The notes under the pieces were generated by a model. That model did not search any database and was not told where the DNA came from. It was given only the letters and a program-made list of their open reading frames with translations. Position numbers and translations under genes: made by a program. A stretch of DNA of 9,295 nt from Bacteroidia bacterium (GTDB lineage Bacteria > Bacteroidota > Bacteroidia > Cytophagales > Cyclobacteriaceae), in the NCBI GenBank assembly GCA_025356795.1, contig JANXRR010000637.1, positions 1 to 9,295 of the forward strand. Direction: 5' to 3'. Every line of letters starts with the position of its first letter. The stretch's first letter is position 1. Shown in pieces: positions 6,856 to 9,295 of this stretch.

Positions 6856-7239
6856 ATGGATACCACAAGAAACTATCACCTTGGCCTTCTAAACTTAGTT
6901 CATTTGCTGATGAATGCAGACGGCATTATTGATGATAATGAAAAGCGAGCGCTCATAAAACTCAGAGAATTGGAGCAAATTCCCGATCTGATCTTTAATG
7001 AATTTAATGCTGGTTTAGCAACTAAAAAACATAGAGAAATATACCAAGAGGGCATCAATCTGATGAACCAATGTACTGATGAAGAAAAGCTACGAGCATT
7101 TGTTCATCTTTATAAAATGACGGAAGTGGATGGCTATGTTCATGTAAAAGAAGTAAGGCTGCTGTTGTATTCTATCAAAATGGCTCACGTTGAATTCGCA
7201 GATGTGGTTGCCCTAGCAGCAAAAACTAAGTCTTATTAA
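6856..7239 (+). CDS. TerB-like helical protein
   Basis: A 127-residue soluble protein with the pattern of the TerB-like (tellurite-resistance-type) superfamily. It has a hydrophobic helix LLNLVHLLMNADG (residues 11-23) followed by acidic DDNEK (26-30), and a second matching unit VDGYVHVKEVRLLLY (91-105). Asp22-Gly23 with Glu29 and Asp92-Gly93 with Glu99 have the same spacing, which agrees with the two-fold acidic, possibly metal-binding arrangement of TerB folds. No other ter gene is nearby, so tellurite resistance is not implied; the precise role is unknown. It starts 51 bases after feoB and ends 30 bases before purK, so it may be transcribed with either. The ATG directly follows AGGAA, too close for a good Shine-Dalgarno sequence. 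A TATCTTTA box (6829-6836) could give it a weak promoter, but no matching -33 element was found. Confidence 0.75.
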   Translation: MDTTRNYHLGLLNLVHLLMNADGIIDDNEKRALIKLRELEQIPDLIFNEFNAGLATKKHREIYQEGINLMNQCTDEEKLRAFVHLYKMTEVDGYVHVKEVRLLLYSIKMAHVEFADVVALAAKTKSY

Positions 7240-7269
7240 TTTGCGGAATTATTTCTATGCAAACTCAAT

Positions 7270-8409
7270 ATGCACCCTTCTAGTATTCAAACTCTTAAAA
7301 TAGGCATTTTAGGCGGAGGGCAATTAGGCAGAATGTTAATTCAGGCGGGGCTTGATTTAAATTTAGATTTTCAAGTTTTAGATCCTGATAGTAATGCACC
7401 ATGTAGTTCGCTAACTAAATTCACCTGTGGAAAATTAACCGACTACGATACGGTTTTAAATTTTGGAAAAGGTTGTGACTTACTAACCATCGAAATAGAA
7501 AACGTAAATGCAGAAGCCTTAATGCAATTGCAGAATTTAGGAAAAAAGGTTTATCCACAGCCCCACCTAATTGCTTTAATTCAAAATAAATGCAGTCAGA
7601 AAAACTTTTATAAAGAGAATAACATACCGACAGCTGATTTTGTCTTGGTCAACAACCGCGAGGACATAAAAAGGCATGCCGCATTGCTTCCAGCAGTAAA
7701 TAAATTGGCAAAAGAAGGCTATGATGGAAGGGGTGTTCAAATTATTAATTCAGAATCAGAAATTGTAAATGGATTTGATTCCATTGGATTGCTGGAAAAA
7801 TTGATTGATTTTGAAAAGGAAATATCGATAATAGTGGCCCGTAACGAAACAGGAGAAATTGTTGCCTACCCCCCCGTAGAAATGGTTTTTCATAAAGAAG
7901 CAAATCTTGTTGAGTACTTGTTCTCACCAGCAGAAATTACTTTAGAAATAGCACAGCAAGCAGACTCCATTGCCAAAAGAATAATTGAAACATTGGGGCT
8001 GATCGGTATTTTAGCAGTTGAAATGTTTGTAACCAAAGAAGGTAAAGTATTAGTAAACGAGGTTGCCCCAAGACCTCATAATAGCGGCCATCAAACCATA
8101 GAAGCAAATATTACCTCTCAATATGATCAGCACTTAAGAGCTATTTTAAATTTACCTTTGGGTGAAACTCAAATTATTAAACCTAGCGCAATGGTAAATA
8201 TTCTTGGCCAAGCAGGGCATTCAGGTACGGCAATCTATCAAGGCTTGGAAGAAGTGTTAATGATGAGCAGTACCTACGTTCACCTGTATGGAAAACCAAC
8301 GACTAAACCGTTTCGTAAAATGGGTCATGTTACGATACTAGACCAAGACATTGACAGATTAAAAGTGAAGGCAAAGCAGGTTAAGGAAAAACTAAAAGTT
8401 ATTGCATGA
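7270..8409 (+). CDS. purK: 5-(carboxyamino)imidazole ribonucleotide synthase
   Basis: An ATP-grasp enzyme that converts aminoimidazole ribonucleotide, bicarbonate and ATP to N5-carboxy-AIR in purine synthesis; PurE uses the product. The 379 residues fit the family. The N-terminal nucleotide-binding-like loop is [12 protein letters not shown] (residues 11-22). The ATP-grasp region carries EGYDGRG (149-155), the [16 protein letters not shown] strand-helix, GILAVEMFV, and the Mg/substrate segment [12 protein letters not shown] (263-274). The C-terminal domain includes MVNILGQ and VHLYGKP. The ATG at 7270 is the only sensible start; another ATG at 7257 is out of frame and opens an eight-codon frame. 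No Shine-Dalgarno sequence is seen. The last bases overlap the start of purE (ATGA), which favours coupled translation. A C7 run at 7869-7875 stays in frame. Confidence 0.96.
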   Translation: MHPSSIQTLKIGILGGGQLGRMLIQAGLDLNLDFQVLDPDSNAPCSSLTKFTCGKLTDYDTVLNFGKGCDLLTIEIENVNAEALMQLQNLGKKVYPQPHLIALIQNKCSQKNFYKENNIPTADFVLVNNREDIKRHAALLPAVNKLAKEGYDGRGVQIINSESEIVNGFDSIGLLEKLIDFEKEISIIVARNETGEIVAYPPVEMVFHKEANLVEYLFSPAEITLEIAQQADSIAKRIIETLGLIGILAVEMFVTKEGKVLVNEVAPRPHNSGHQTIEANITSQYDQHLRAILNLPLGETQIIKPSAMVNILGQAGHSGTAIYQGLEEVLMMSSTYVHLYGKPTTKPFRKMGHVTILDQDIDRLKVKAKQVKEKLKVIA

Positions 8410-8918
8410 TAATGCCTCCAGTGGGAATAATAATGGGCAGCCAGTCTGATTTGAGAATCATGAAAGAAGCGGCAGAATTTCTAGAAGAGCTAGACATTGC
8501 TTATGAACTAACTGTTGTTTCGGCCCATCGCACACCTAAGCGAATGGTTGAGTATGCAAGTTCAGCAAAAAAAAGAGGTCTTAAAATCATTATTGCAGGA
8601 GCAGGAGGAGCGGCTCATTTGCCTGGAATGGTAGCATCATTAACAACATTACCAATTATTGGTGTCCCTATTAAATCTTCTAACTCAATGGATGGTTGGG
8701 ATTCTATTCTCTCTATTTTGCAGATGCCTTCAGGTGTTCCGGTAGCAACAGTAGCACTTAATGGAGCACGGAATGCGGGGATTCTTGCAGCTCAAATTTT
8801 AGGGGCTTTTGATCGAAAAATTGAAAGTAAAATAAATAGATTCAAGCAGGCTCAAGAGAAGAAAGTAATTAAGATGGCAAATGAGTTAGAAAAGAAAGGT
8901 TGGAAAAACTCGATTTGA
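8406..8918 (+). CDS. purE: N5-carboxyaminoimidazole ribonucleotide mutase (PurE class I)
   Basis: Cytoplasmic mutase, octameric in the family, that moves the carboxyl group of N5-CAIR to give 4-carboxy-AIR, the step after PurK. At 170 residues the length is typical. Active-site motifs: IIMGSQSD (residues 8-15), VSAHRTP (38-44, with the catalytic His41), [12 protein letters not shown] (64-75), IGVPIKSS, and [11 protein letters not shown]. The presence of purK next door indicates the two-step class I route and not the direct CO2 route of class II PurE. The ATG at 8406 overlaps the purK stop in an ATGA arrangement; Met3 (8412) is an equally possible start with little effect. The tail from about residue 140 is lysine-rich and helical, as usual. 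Confidence 0.96.
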   Translation: MIMPPVGIIMGSQSDLRIMKEAAEFLEELDIAYELTVVSAHRTPKRMVEYASSAKKRGLKIIIAGAGGAAHLPGMVASLTTLPIIGVPIKSSNSMDGWDSILSILQMPSGVPVATVALNGARNAGILAAQILGAFDRKIESKINRFKQAQEKKVIKMANELEKKGWKNSI

Positions 8919-8954
8919 AAATATTTAATTGTTTAACTAGTGGTCGTTAAGAAT

Positions 8955-8972
8955 CAAAAGTGCTACCTTTTG
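8955..8972 (+). promoter_or_regulatory. Promoter-like site inside a short inverted repeat
   Basis: CAAAAG (8955-8960) and CTTTTG (8967-8972) form a perfect six-base inverted repeat around TGCTAC. The right arm carries TACCTTTTG (8964-8972), close to the -7 element TAnnTTTG with one extra base, and very like GCTACTTTTG upstream of uppS. No convincing -33 element lies 19-21 bases upstream. Transcription would start about 15-20 bases before the ATG at 8993. The dyad could be an operator, but an AT-rich six-base repeat may be chance. Confidence 0.3.
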
Positions 8973-8992
8973 TCAAACCGCATAATTTTTTA

Positions 8993-9295
8993 ATGAACCC
9001 GAGCGAGCAAGGTTGGCTTAAAGAATTTTTGGAATCCAGAAGATCTCAATTTAGTGAGCTTACTTCTGAGAGCCATAAAACGGCACATCCCGAATATTCT
9101 CTTTACAGGATCATACAACCTACAGGGCTAATGTATGGTCAGTCTGTAGGTGCATTAGAACATTCACAATCCAAGATCTGGACCGAGAAAGAAAAGATGA
9201 AAGTTCTTTTAGCCGAATGTTTGATAAGTAGCTCCATACTTTTTTTTGATAAACCCATTAAAAAGCCGGAAGACCTGGATAAGGTTATCCAAAAA
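8993..9295 (+). CDS. Unrecognised protein, N-terminal part
   Basis: An open frame of 101 codons from ATG to the right edge with no stop, so the gene is incomplete. The product begins MNPSEQGWLKEFLESRRSQF and contains YSLYRIIQPTGLMYGQSVG, KIWTEKEKMKVLLAEC and, later, ILFFDKPIKKPEDLDKV. There is no signal peptide and no membrane segment, so it is probably cytoplasmic; it is mixed helix and strand with many charged residues. I do not recognise a family. The upstream in-frame stop is at 8948-8950; a GTG at 8960 is possible but lies within the promoter-like site, so ATG is preferred. It follows purE after a 74-base gap and may be a separate transcription unit. Codon use resembles that of the neighbours and the frame is uninterrupted, which supports a real gene. 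Confidence 0.7.
   Translation, partial: MNPSEQGWLKEFLESRRSQFSELTSESHKTAHPEYSLYRIIQPTGLMYGQSVGALEHSQSKIWTEKEKMKVLLAECLISSSILFFDKPIKKPEDLDKVIQK

Noticed and set aside
6856..7239. Tellurite resistance gene
   Set aside because: TerB-like folds occur in many unrelated proteins and no other ter genes are present.
7869..7875. Run of seven C in purK, and eight-base A/T runs at 4354-4361 and 9240-9247, as phase-variation tracts
   Set aside because: The runs are short, the frames through them are intact, and these are housekeeping or unassigned genes; they may only be points to check for sequencing error.
8931..8950. TTAAC...GTTAA hairpin after purE as a terminator
   Set aside because: A five-base AT-rich stem with an eight-base loop and no T tract is too weak to support.

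Overview
The window is ordinary chromosomal DNA from a member of the Bacteroidota, most likely a Cytophagales-type bacterium. The evidence is: a fused MurF-alanine racemase, which is characteristic of this phylum; uppS followed directly by a bamA-like gene; signal peptides ending in A|Q or G|Q; AT-rich DNA; A/T-rich start regions mostly without Shine-Dalgarno sequences; and promoter candidates of the Bacteroidota type (TTG, about 20 bp, TAnnTTTG). No tRNA, rRNA, CRISPR array, insertion sequence, phage gene or integration scar was seen.

Left part (1-1381, minus strand): a small secreted protein of unknown function, then uppS (undecaprenyl diphosphate synthase), then the first 68 codons of a bamA-like outer-membrane assembly gene that runs off the left edge. 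uppS has its own likely promoter, so close to the GTG start that the mRNA may be leaderless or nearly so.

Centre left (1430-4225, plus strand): a CsaA-type tRNA-binding-fold protein, then, 12 bases later, the bifunctional MurF-Alr enzyme. uppS makes the lipid carrier, and MurF-Alr makes D-alanine and adds D-Ala-D-Ala to the peptidoglycan precursor, so the left half is centred on the cell envelope. A 45-residue lysine-rich protein is encoded on the opposite strand at 4227-4364, meeting the murF-alr stop codon one base away.

Centre and right (4457-8918, plus strand): feoA and feoB (ferrous iron uptake) with a good upstream promoter candidate, a TerB-like protein, and purK-purE (carboxylation of aminoimidazole ribotide in purine synthesis), whose reading frames overlap by four bases. 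Short gaps suggest at least partial co-transcription. At the right edge an unrecognised gene starts at 8993 behind a promoter-like site lying in a small inverted repeat, and continues past the window.

No convincing new multi-gene system was found. The items most worth a second look are the 45-residue protein, the 108-residue secreted protein, the unusual uppS start, the TerB-like protein between feoB and purK, and the unrecognised gene at the right edge.
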